A stretch of 64,000 nucleotides of DNA from Mycobacterium sp. E2479 (GTDB taxonomy: Bacteria; Actinomycetota; Actinomycetes; Mycobacteriales; Mycobacteriaceae), in assembly GCF_001667925.1 (NCBI RefSeq), contig NZ_LZJR01000153.1, forward strand, positions 62,001 through 126,000, in the 5' to 3' direction. Made by a program: the position numbers and the translations under genes. Positions 52,513-62,800 of the stretch are shown one piece after another. The notes under the pieces are model-generated. The model ran no database searches and had not been told where the DNA came from. It saw only the letters and a list, made by a program, of their open reading frames with translations. Positions within the stretch are counted from its first letter, which is position 1, and each line of letters opens with the position of its first letter.

Positions 52513-53889
52513 TCAGTCGCCGATGACGGCTTCCTCGGTGTACTCGGTGATGGGCCGCGCGATTCCTTGTTCGTCGCAGACCCGCTGCAGCTTCTCCAGC
52601 GTCTCGTCGATCCCCGGGCCGAGCCGCCTGCCGGGCGTGAAGGTCGCGGGAAGGTGCTGCATGCCCTGGATCACGCCGATCGTCCGATAGTGCACTGTGC
52701 CCTCGGGGTCGCAGCGATAGTCACCGATCCGCTCGAGCACCGCCGTAAGCATCGACTTGAACACCACGCGCGCGACATTGGAGCCGATGCAGCGGTGGAT
52801 GCCGAGCCCGAAGCTGAAGTGCCGGTTGTTCTTTCGGCTTAGGTCTAGTCGATTCGGATCGGGGAACACCGCGGGGTCGCGGTTCGCCATGGCCCAGGAC
52901 AGCCACAGGCGATCGCCCTCCTTGAAATGGGTCCCCGCGATCTCGAGGTCGGCGGCGATGGTGCGACCGTCGCCTGGAGCGGGCGTGAAGTAACGCAGAA
53001 ATTCCTCGGTCGCCGAGTCGAGCAGCGTGGCCAGTTCCCGCTTCAACAGTTCGCGCTGCTCGGGATTTTCGCCCAGCCATTCGAGTGCGTGTGCGGTCAG
53101 CGCCGTCGTCGTGTCGAAACCTCCGCCGATGATCAAGCCGAGCATTCCGAGCAGTTCGGCGTCGGGGGCGGGTTCGCCGTCGATCTTCAGTCTTGCCAAT
53201 GCGTCCACTATGCCGGGGCGTGGGTTTTCGCGAATCTCAAGGAGGTGGTTGAACAGGTCCGCTCCCATCGCCATTGTCTGCTCCAAAACCCTTGGGGCGT
53301 CTGGCGAATCGGCCGGGGTATAAACGCCGGCGTGGGCCGGCTCGCAATAGAGCTGCCACTTCCTCAGTGGAACGCCCATCATCGCCAGAGTCAGGACCGC
53401 GGGCACGACGTTCGCTAGGTCGTCGACGAAGTCGATCCGTCCGGCTTCGATCTTCTCGTCGATGCTCGCCCGCACGATCTCGTCGACAAATGGCTTCCAG
53501 CGCTTCACGGCTGCCGGCGACAGATAGGGGTTGAGGATGCTGCGGTAGGCCGAGTGCTCGGGTTCGTCCATCTCGAGCATGCCGCCACGGACGCCGTTGC
53601 CCTGCTTCAGCGTAGGGATCGTGATGCCTTTATAGCCGGTGCCATCACCGGTGACGTCGTGGTCGTTGGACACGTGCGGGCATCGAGCGAGCTCGAAGAC
53701 TTCCCGGTTGCCTGCGGCCACCCAATGCCCGTCGTAGGTGTCGGTCCACGCCACCGGGCATCTAGCGTGCATTTCCTCGGTGATTGCGGTGAACCGCTCG
53801 CGGTAATCCGGGCTGTGGCGATCAAAGTGGTATCGGTTGGTCTTGCCGGCCTTGTCTGCCTTGCCGGTCAGGGTGTTCTCCGTACTCAC
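52513..53889 (-). CDS. Cytochrome P450
   Basis: A 458-residue soluble bacterial P450. The haem-binding loop FSFGLGIHRCIG gives the axial Cys367, the I-helix is GGGFDTTTALTAH, and the K-helix ExxR is EEFLRYF. It uses NAD(P)H via ferredoxin partners, which are not encoded nearby. The substrate is unknown; the sequence looks like mycobacterial P450s of xenobiotic, steroid or lipid oxidation, but I do not assign a CYP family. The start MSTENTLTGKADKAG at 53889 precedes the family-typical FDRHSPDYRER. It lies on the opposite strand of the bcp segment and begins about 186 bp from the divergent secreted-protein gene. Confidence 0.92.
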   Translation of the reverse strand: MSTENTLTGKADKAGKTNRYHFDRHSPDYRERFTAITEEMHARCPVAWTDTYDGHWVAAGNREVFELARCPHVSNDHDVTGDGTGYKGITIPTLKQGNGVRGGMLEMDEPEHSAYRSILNPYLSPAAVKRWKPFVDEIVRASIDEKIEAGRIDFVDDLANVVPAVLTLAMMGVPLRKWQLYCEPAHAGVYTPADSPDAPRVLEQTMAMGADLFNHLLEIRENPRPGIVDALARLKIDGEPAPDAELLGMLGLIIGGGFDTTTALTAHALEWLGENPEQRELLKRELATLLDSATEEFLRYFTPAPGDGRTIAADLEIAGTHFKEGDRLWLSWAMANRDPAVFPDPNRLDLSRKNNRHFSFGLGIHRCIGSNVARVVFKSMLTAVLERIGDYRCDPEGTVHYRTIGVIQGMQHLPATFTPGRRLGPGIDETLEKLQRVCDEQGIARPITEYTEEAVIGD

Positions 53890-54075
53890 AGTGGCGTCTC
53901 CCGCTGACGAGTGGCTGCATATAAAAAGCAGTATGCGGCGAGACGATGGATCTACCTATGCTTTCTGGTCTTCGACACCTCTACAGTTGGGATCGGTAGC
54001 CGCAGCGAACGCCAGAATTTCGCTAGTGGCTCGCCCGTAAGGGGCCAGGCACGGCAACGTGATTAGGACCTTCGG

Positions 54076-54369
54076 ATGGATACACCTCGATCCTTAGCCC
54101 GGTTCATCGCGAGTGCGCTTGTTTCTGGCGGCATAGCAGCGGCAGGTCTGGGACTGGCCGCACCCGCCCAGGCCGGGCCGTCCTACTGGCACTACTGCCC
54201 CGGCCAGAAATGGGGCTACACCGTTCCGATACCGCCAGGATTCGACCTGAGCGTTTGCCACTGGTTCGCCGTGACCGTTACCAGCGGCCCGTCCGGCCCG
54301 GTGTATCACTTCGTGGAGGCCAATCCGGCCGACGTACCCCCACCGGCACCCGGATTCCCCTGGCCGTGA
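54076..54369 (+). CDS. Small secreted protein
   Basis: A 97-residue protein with a signal peptide (MDTPRSLARFIASALVSGGI..., cleavage near PAQAG). The mature part has two cysteines (YWHYCPGQKWGY; LSVCHWFAVTV), a central aromatic-rich strand and a Pro-rich end (PPPAPGFPWP). It belongs to a common type of small secreted mycobacterial proteins of unknown role. It is divergent from the P450 gene. Confidence 0.75.
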   Translation: MDTPRSLARFIASALVSGGIAAAGLGLAAPAQAGPSYWHYCPGQKWGYTVPIPPGFDLSVCHWFAVTVTSGPSGPVYHFVEANPADVPPPAPGFPWP

Positions 54370-54427
54370 CAGTCGCGACTTCGGCACGACGCCACCAAAA
54401 CCGAACCGCAGAGCTGATTATTGAGCG

Positions 54428-54964
54428 ATGAACCCGGAAGAAGACCCGGAGAGCAAGACCCTGAGGAATACGCGACCTGGAGCGCGGCGTCGGGCAGCCG
54501 CCGGGTGCCGCGCCCCGGCTTTCCGGAACGTCTGACACTGGCCCGAATGGTGGGCGTGTACTCGGGGAAACCGGGTGGCGGTGGTTGGGGGCCGTCACGA
54601 GGCTGGCGAATACGCCGCGAGGATCGGGGATATTGGTGTGTGCGTTCGCGATCGCGGCTTTCTTGGGTCATTACTCGGTACCACCGTGCACGGAAATCTC
54701 ACAATGATCAATGGCGGTGCGAAGGACACCATCGGCTGCAACGACGGAAACCTGAGGCTGGAAGGCGACAACAACACCTATACGGTCACCGGCCACTGTC
54801 GCAGACTTGACGTCTCCGGAAGCGCAAATCACGTCACCGGCGACAGCGCCGACACCATCAGTGTTTTCGGCGACGACAACGCGATGGTCTACCACTCCGG
54901 GCCGCCGACGATCAACAAGACGGGTTACACCAACATCGTGTCCTTGCGCCAAAGCACCCGATGA
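54428..54964 (+). pseudogene. DUF3060 protein with a decayed N-terminal half
   Basis: The C-terminal part (from about 54690: VHGNLTMINGGAKDTIGCND, LRLEGDNNTYTVTGHC) is a clean DUF3060 repeat-rich beta domain. Upstream the expected N-terminus (MNPEEDPESKTL at ATG 54428) meets a stop after 35 codons, a Pro/Gly-rich linker-like piece (YATWSAASGSRRVPRPGFPE) is in a second frame, and a membrane-helix-like piece (GILVCAFAIAAFLGH) is in a third. The gene seems broken by more than one frameshift. A shorter protein starting inside (ATG 54575) is possible but would lack the anchor. Confidence 0.6.
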
Positions 54965-54980
54965 TCGGCGAGTCGCACTA

Positions 54981-56306
54981 CTAGCCCAGGTTGGCCAGCA
55001 GCAGCGCCTCGCTGATCGCTGCGCGTTCCAGCACGCCCAGATGCAGGCTCTCGTTGATGCTGTGGGCCTGCGTCGCCGGGTCTTCCATACCGGTGACGAG
55101 GATCTTCGCCTCCGGGAACACCTCGGCGAATTCGGCGATGAACGGGATCGATCCGCCCATGCCCATGTCGATCGGATCGGTCCCCCATCCCTGCCGGAAC
55201 GCGGCGCGCGCGGCGTCATAGACACTGCCGGTGGCGTCGATGGCGTAGGGCTCGCCGACATCGCCGGGAAAGACGCTGACGTGTGCCCCCCACGGCGCAT
55301 GCTGTTGCAAATGGGCGGTCAACGCGTCCAGGTGCGCCGCGGCGTCCCCGCCCGGCGCCACCCGCATGCTGATCTTGGCCCGGGCCCGCGGGATGAGGGT
55401 GTTCGACGCTTTCTCAATCGGTGTGGTGTCGATACCGATCACAGTGATCGCAGGCTTGGCCCACAGCCGCTGCGGCGCCGAACCCGATCCGATTTCGGAG
55501 ACCCCGTCCAGCAGGCCGGAGTCGGCACGCACCCGCTCGGGCGGGTAATCCACAGCGGCGACGGTGCTTTCGTGCAGGCCGGCGACGGCCACGTTGCCGT
55601 CGTCGTCGTGCAAACTGGCCAACAACCGCACCAGCACGCTCAGCGCATCGGGCACCACACCGCCCCATATGCCGGAGTGCAGGCCGTGGTCGAGCGTGGC
55701 GACCTCGACCACGCAGTCCACCAGGCCGCGCAGCGTCACCGTCAGTGCCGGGACCTCGGCGCTCCAGTTGTCCGAGTCGGCGATCACGATCACGTCGGCG
55801 GCGAGCGCGTCGCGGTGCGCGGCAAGCAGCCGGCCCAGGGACGGGGATCCCGATTCCTCCTCGCCTTCGACAAAGACCGTCACGCCCACCGGCGGCTGAC
55901 CGCCGTGCGCGCGAAAGGCCGCCAAATGTGTTGCGATACCAGCCTTGTCGTCGGCGGTTCCGCGTCCGTAGAGCCGACCATCACGCTGGGTGGGCTCGAA
56001 AGGCGGCGACCCCCATTGGCCGCGATCGCCTTCGGGCTGGACATCGTGGTGGGCGTAGAGCAGCACGGTCGGTGCGCCGTCCGGCGCCGGATGATGGGCG
56101 ATCACGGCCGGGGCGCCGCCCTCGCTGACGATCCGCACATCACCAAAGCCCGCCTGCGACAACAGATCCGCGACGGCCTGCGCACTGCGGTGTACCTCGT
56201 CGCGGCGGGCGGGGTCGGCCCACACCGACTCGATGCGCACCAAATCTTCCAGATCGCGCCGTACCGACGGCAGCACCTCACGGACGCGCTCAACCAGATC
56301 GCTCAT
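54981..56306 (-). CDS. M20-family zinc metallopeptidase (Rv2522c type)
   Basis: A 441-residue M20 peptidase/dipeptidase like M. tuberculosis Rv2522c. Zinc-ligand regions are visible: LLYAHHDVQP (His, Asp), GRGTADDKAG (bridging Asp), FVEGEEESGSPS (catalytic Glu-Glu), ADSDNW, and INESLHLG near the C-terminus (His). It would hydrolyse small peptides or N-acyl amino acids in the cytoplasm. The ATG at 56306 (MSDLVERVREVLP) is chosen over GTG 56312. It ends 16 bp from the decayed DUF3060 gene (convergent) and starts 11 bp after the acpS stop. Confidence 0.92.
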   Translation of the reverse strand: MSDLVERVREVLPSVRRDLEDLVRIESVWADPARRDEVHRSAQAVADLLSQAGFGDVRIVSEGGAPAVIAHHPAPDGAPTVLLYAHHDVQPEGDRGQWGSPPFEPTQRDGRLYGRGTADDKAGIATHLAAFRAHGGQPPVGVTVFVEGEEESGSPSLGRLLAAHRDALAADVIVIADSDNWSAEVPALTVTLRGLVDCVVEVATLDHGLHSGIWGGVVPDALSVLVRLLASLHDDDGNVAVAGLHESTVAAVDYPPERVRADSGLLDGVSEIGSGSAPQRLWAKPAITVIGIDTTPIEKASNTLIPRARAKISMRVAPGGDAAAHLDALTAHLQQHAPWGAHVSVFPGDVGEPYAIDATGSVYDAARAAFRQGWGTDPIDMGMGGSIPFIAEFAEVFPEAKILVTGMEDPATQAHSINESLHLGVLERAAISEALLLANLG

Positions 56307-56316
56307 GCCCACGAGG

Positions 56317-56715
56317 CTAGTCGGTCGGCGTCTCCAAAACGGCCACCGCGGCGGCGGTATCCCCTTCGTGCGTCAGCGACACGTGAATTATGACGTCGGC
56401 CAGGTGTTTGGCGATGTCGCCGCTCAGCCGAACCCGAGGTCGGCCCCACATGTCGGTGACCACCTCGATGTCGCGGTGGATGTCCTCCGGCAGCACCGGA
56501 CGCTGGGCGAACCGCGATCCGGACCAGGCCTTGATCACGGCCTCCTTCGCAGCCCAGCGGGCCGCCAGGTGACGCGCCGCCGACGAACTCTTGTCCGAGG
56601 CGTCGCGGCGCTCCCCCGGGGTGAACGTCGCGGAGAAGACGGTTCCCGGTTGGTCGACCTGCTCGGCGAAATCAGGAATGGAGACCAGATCGATCCCCAC
56701 GCCGACGATTCCCAT
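56317..56715 (-). CDS. acpS: Holo-[acyl-carrier-protein] synthase AcpS
   Basis: A 132-residue phosphopantetheinyl transferase, like M. tuberculosis Rv2523c (130). It transfers phosphopantetheine to the ACP domain of FAS-I (and to AcpM). Metal- and CoA-binding residues are Asp9 in GIDLVSI and Glu58 in RWAAKEAVIKAW. The ATG at 56715 starts MGIVGVGIDLV, as in the family; the open frame reaching 56835 overlaps the fas end and was rejected. It follows fas by 85 bp on the same strand, matching its role in activating Fas. Confidence 0.95.
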   Translation of the reverse strand: MGIVGVGIDLVSIPDFAEQVDQPGTVFSATFTPGERRDASDKSSSAARHLAARWAAKEAVIKAWSGSRFAQRPVLPEDIHRDIEVVTDMWGRPRVRLSGDIAKHLADVIIHVSLTHEGDTAAAVAVLETPTD

Positions 56716-56800
56716 GGGTCGCCAGGTTAGCGGATGGCCGGGCCCGGCGACGATGCGGTCCGCGGAGCGCACCGAGACCGAGCCGCGCTGTACACCGACG

Positions 56801-59800
56801 TCATCCGGCGGAGACCTGGTAGGCCTCGCCGTCACCCAGCCGCGAATCGGGGTTCAGCAGCATCGCCGCCTCCTGACGTTTCTCCGGCACGTCGGTGTCG
56901 AAGCGGCGGTTCGGCGGCCGCTCGTACATCGGCGCGCCGCCGGCGATCGCCGATGCCAGCCGCCGCTGACCGGCCAGCAGGCGGGCGTCTGCCCGCCGCT
57001 GGTAGTCGGCACGCTGTTCGGGGTCGAGCGCGGCGACGAAAGCCTGCGGGTGCACCAGCGCGACCAATCCCGAAACGTGGCCGAACCCAAGGCTGGTCAC
57101 CAACCCCGCCTTGAGCGGGAACTTGTCCCCGAGTCGCAGCGTCTCTCGCACCCACACGAAGTGGGCCGAGCCGGCGAGCTCGTCGTCGACGCAATCAAGG
57201 CTGCGGTTGGGCGGGATCACACCGTCGCGCAACATCTGGCACAGCCCCATCATCTGGAAGACCGCAGCGCCGCCCTTCGCGTGCCCGGTGAGGCTCTTCT
57301 GCGACACCACGAACAACGGAGCACCCTCGGAACGGCCAAGTGAGTCGGCGAGCCGCTCGTGCAGTTCGGTCTCGTTGGGATCGTTGGCCAAAGTCGACGT
57401 GTCGTGCTTGGAGACCACCGCGATGTCGTCGGCGCCCACCCCGAGCTTGGCCAGCGACCGCGCCAGCGCCGAATCCTTGCCGCCGCGAGCGGCGCCCAGC
57501 TCGCCCAGCCCCGGCGCCGGAATCGAGGTGTGCACGCCGTCGGCGAACGACTGTGCGTACGCCACCACCGCCAGTACCGGCAGCCCCATCTTCAGCGCCA
57601 GGTCACCGCGCGCCAGCAGGATGGTTCCGCCGCCCTGCGCCTCGAGGAATCCCAGCCGGCGCCGATCGTTGGGCCGGGAGAACTTCGAGTCGTGGATGCC
57701 CCGGCCCCGCATCATGCCGGTGTCGGCGGTGGCCGCCATGTCACCGAAGCCGATGATGGCTTCCAGCGTCAGGTCGTCGAATCCGCCGGCGACCACCAGC
57801 TCCGCCTTTCCGAGGCGGATCTTGTCGACGCCCTCCTCGACCGATACCGCCGCGGTCGCGCACGCGCCCACCGGATGGATCATCGCGCCGTAGCTGCCGA
57901 CGTAGCTCTGAATGACATGCGCGGCAACGACGTTCGGTAGAACTTCCTGCAGGATGTCGTTCGGCTTGCTGCGGCCCAGCAGGTTGCCGTGATACATCGT
58001 CTGCATCGACGTCATGCCGCCCATGCCGGTGCCTTGCGTGCTGGCCACCAGGCCCGGGTGCACCCACCGCATCAGCTCGGCCGGGGTGAATCCGGACGAC
58101 AGGAACGCGTCGACGGTCGCGACGATGTTCCACAGCGCCACCCGGTCGGTCGAGCTGGCCATGTCCTGACTGATGCCGAACACGGTCGGGTCGAACCCGG
58201 TCGGGATTTGCGCACCAACGGTCCGCGACAGCTTGGTCTTTCGCGGCACCCGAATCTCGGTGCCGGCCTTGCGGATGACCTGCCAGTCGCTGGAGTCGGG
58301 CACCGGCCGGATGACGGTGTGATCCGGGTCGAACTCGACGAAGGCGCGCGCGTCAGCCTCCGAGGACACCACGAACGCAAAGTCCTTGTCCAGGAACACC
58401 GATACCAGCAGCGGTGCGGCATGGTCGGGATCGATCGCGCCGTCATCGACGAATTCGCGAATGCCGCAGCGCTCGACGACGGTGTCGTGATAGCGCTCGA
58501 CAAGTTCGGACTCGTCGACCAAGTCACCGGATTGCGTGTCGTACCAACCGGGTTGGGGGTCGTCTTCCCAGCGGATCAGGCCGGTGGTCCAGGCCAGCTC
58601 CAAGACGCCCGCCGCCGACAGCTCGTTGTCGACCTCCATCTCGAAGCGGGTCCGCGACGAGCCGTAGGGACCAAGTTCCGCGCCACCGACGATGACCACC
58701 ATGTCGGCCGGGTCGACGTCGAGGTCTGCCCATTGCGGCGGTGGTGCCGGGGTGAAGCCGCGCGGCGGGGACGGCAACGCGGCGATGGCGCCTTCGGCAT
58801 GGGCGGCTTCGGCCTCCTCGTCCGATGTCGAGGTGGCTTGCTCGCGGGCTTTGGCGGCCAGCTCGGCCATGTCGAGGTTGGCTTCGCCCAGCCCTCCGGT
58901 CAGGTCCGCGTTGATCGGCGCACCGGCCGCGGCGACCTTGGACTCGATGTCGCAGAGCGACAGCAACATTGCTGCCATCTGATCGGTCGAATATGTGGTG
59001 ACGCCGGCCTCTTCGACCGCGTCGACGATCGCGTCGTTGTGGCCCATCAGGCCGGTGCCGCGGGTCCAACCGATCAGCGCGTGTGCCAGGCTGACCCGGG
59101 CCGCCCACGAGGACTCGGCGTGCCAACGGCTCACCAAGGCGTCCAGCGCCGACTTGGCTTCACCGTAAGCGCCGTCACCACCGAACATTCCGCGGTTCGG
59201 TGAACCCGGCAGCACCACGTGCAGCCGCGACGCGATGTCGCGCTCGGCGCCGATCTTCGACAGTCCGCCGATCAACCGCTGCACCGCCCACAGCAGCACC
59301 TTCATCTCCATCTCGGAGCGAGAGCCGGCCTCGGACATGTCGCCCGCGACGCGCGGTGCGGCAAACGGGAACAGCAACGTCGGGGTCTGCGCGTCCTTGA
59401 TGTGAATCGACTGCGGCCCAAGACTTTCGGTCTGCTCTGTACCCACCCACTCGACCAGCGCGTCGATGTCGGAGTAGGACGCCATGTTGGCCGCGACCAC
59501 CCACAGCGCCGCGCCGAACCGGGCGTGCTCGCGGTAGAGCCCGCGGTAGAACGCCAGCCGCTCGTCGTCCAGCTTGGACGTCGTGGCGATGACGGTGGCA
59601 CCGCCGTCGAGTAGTCGCCCGACGATCGACGCGGCGATCGAGCCCTTGGAAGCGCCCGTCACCACCGCGACTTCGTGGCTGTACGGGCCCGGATCCGGGT
59701 TCTCGGCCCCTGCCGCGATGCGACCGTACAGCGACGCGTGTATCTGACGGCCCGCGGCCAGGGCCTTGCCCTGCCACCAGGTGGCCTGGGTGGCCACGAC

Positions 59801-62800
59801 ATGGCCTGCGCCCTCGAACCTTTCGGACAGGTCCACCCACCGGGCATCGATGTCACCCTCGTCACTGAGCCAGAGCTTGACCAGGTCTTCGCGAGCGCTG
59901 GCCCACCGATCGTCGAACAATACGGCCTTCTTCGGCTCGAACACCGGCGACACCAGTCGTGGCCAGTCGGCGCCGAGTTCGGCGGTGACCAGGTCGATGA
60001 GCTCGGCATCGGTGGCCGCCGGCGAAACGCCGACCGGGTCATCCAGGCCCAGCTGGTTGAGCACCAGGCGCGCCGCCGAGGCCAGCACGCCGTCGCGCCC
60101 GGTGATCTGGTCGGTGAATTCGCCCAGCGCGGCGGCGTCGACGGTCGCGCCGCCACCACCGCCGGAAGACGGCAGCGCCACCGCGATGCCGCGACGCCCG
60201 GCGACGGAAGCCACCGCGGCGTCGATCGCCTTATCGACGGAAGCGGCGTCGGCCAGTGCACCTTCGTGCAGGTGGCCCATGGCGCCACCCCGGACACTGG
60301 TCCCCTCGCGGGTCCCCAGCGCGACCTCCACCGTGACGTGCTTGGCCCAACCCTCGCCCAGTTCCCAGGTCTTCTTGACCCGTTCGGCGATGGCACCGGG
60401 CCGCTTACCCGAGGGCCCCAGCACGGTGCGTAGCTGATCGTTGATCGCGTCGGAAAGCACTGGGCCAAAAGGCTTATAGGTGCGTGCCAGCTTGGTCACC
60501 TGCGCGCGCAGCCCGGCCAGGTCGGCTTCGGCGGCACCGTCGATTGCCCCCAGGTTCAGCTCCGAGCCCAGGTCCACCAGCAGCTGGTTGCGCCGCGACG
60601 ACGCGCCGTCGGTGATGGATTCGATGGAGTCCAGTTCTTCGATCTGATCGATGCGCATCTTGGCCGACAGCGCGATCAGCGCGAGTGTGGCATCGGCGGC
60701 GTCGAATCCGATGTCGTCCGGTCGGGCCGCACCCGACGACGCGGTCGGCGCGGGGGCGGGGGCCGGTGTCGCCGCAGTCGCTTCCGGAGCGGAGGCACTT
60801 TCGGCGGGTGCCTCCGGCTCGTCCTCGTGCTCCGGCTCGGGGTCGGTGTCGGTGGCGAACAGCACCGCCGCGTCGCGCTCGGCATTGAGCACTTCCACTG
60901 TGCTGTGGGCGTATTCGGGCAGCTTGAGGGTGTTGGCGGCCAGACCCGCTACGGTCGGCGCGGACTTCACACCGATCTCGACGAACCGCTCCACACCGCG
61001 ACCGCCGGCGGCCTCTTCGGTGAACAGCAGGTCCTGGGTCTCGATCCAACGCACCGGGCTGGCGAATTGCCATGCCAGCAGCTCGATGAGGACGATGCGC
61101 GCCATCTCGATCCGGCGCTCGGCAAGCCAGCTGTCGTAGTCGGCGAGGATCGGGTCGAGCGGCTCGGCCGGCACCAGGTCGCGGATCTCCTGGATGAAGT
61201 CGCGGTCGAGCGTGAACGGACGCGGCACCAGGTTGGGGATGTAGCGCCCGATGATGACGTCAGGGTCCTTGTCGCGCGGCATGACGCGGTCGAGCGATCG
61301 CCGGAACTCCGCCACGCCGACCCGCAGGACGCGCGAGTGGAACGGCACGTCGATACCGGGCACCAGAATGAACGAGCGCTTGCCGCCGGTGATCTTGCGG
61401 CGCCGCTCCACCTCCGCCTCGAGGGCCTCGAGGCCGCGCACCGTGCCGGCGATCGCGTACTGCGACCCGCGCAGGTTGAAGTTGACGATCTCCAGGAATT
61501 CGCCGGTGCTCTCGGCGATTCCCGCGACGAATTCGGGAACCTGGTCGTCGGGCAAGTCGATCTGCGAGGGCCGGATGGCGGCCAGTCGATAGTTGGACCG
61601 GCCCAGCTCGTCGCGGGGCACGATGTCGTGCATTTTCGACCCGCGGTGAAACACCGTCTCCAGCAAGGCTTCCAGCTCGTAGATGCCCGTCACACAGGCC
61701 AGCGCGGTGTACTCGCCGACGGAGTGACCGCACGCGATCGCGTCTTCGACGAACGCACCCTGCTCGCGCATCTCGGCGACCTGCGCCGCGGCCACCGTCG
61801 CCATCGCGACCTGGGTGAACTGCGTCAGATACAGCACGCCCTCGGGGTGGTTGTAGTGCACACCGCTGGCGATGATGCTGGTCGGGTTGTCCCGCACCAC
61901 GTGCAGGACCGAGAAGCCCAGGGTGTCGCGGGTGAACTTGTCCGCTTTGTCCCACACCTTGCGGGCGGCCTTGGACCGCGCCCGGACGTCCATGCCCATG
62001 CCCTTGTGCTGAATGCCCTGTCCGGGGAACGCATAGACCGTGCGCGGCGCGGCCAGGCGTGCCGTCGCCGACATCACCAGATCCGATCCGATCCGGGCGG
62101 TGACCTCCAAAACCTCGGCACCCTGGTCGATTCCGACGCGGTCGACGCGGAACGCGACCTCGTCACCAGGACGCACCATGCCCAGGAAGCGCGCGGTCCA
62201 GCCGATCAGCCGCGCCGGCGGGCGCGCCTGGCCATCGGTGGCGGTCACCGCATGCTGGGCGGCGGCCGACAACCACATGCCATGCACGATGGGCGATTCC
62301 AGGCCGGCCAGCAACGCGGCGGCCCGGTCGGTGTGGATGGGGTTGTGGTCACCGGAGACCACCGCGAAGGGGCGCATGTCGACCGGGGCGGTGATGACGA
62401 CGTCGCGGCGGCGCCGCCGCGGGGTGTCGGTCGCGTTCTCGGAGATCGCACCGCCGGCGCGCGTCGGGTCAGCCAGTTCGGCGGCGCCGGTGCGTCCCAG
62501 GATGGCGAAGCGCTCCTCCAGGGTGGCGATTCCCTGACCGTCGGTGTCGGTGATGGCGACCGAAACCGGGACGACACGACCCATGTCCGTGTCGATGGCC
62601 ACCGAAGCCGTTGCGGTGATTGTCAATTGCGACTGGACGCGCGGCAGCTTACCGACCATGTGTGCGGCGTGGTCAAGATGCACCAGGCTCAGCAGGCCCT
62701 CGACCACGGGGGCGCCGGTATCGGTGACGGCCGAGCCGATCGCCGAGAAGACTGCGGGCCAGCACGGCCCGACGAGTGCGTCGGGCACGGTGCTGAGGCT

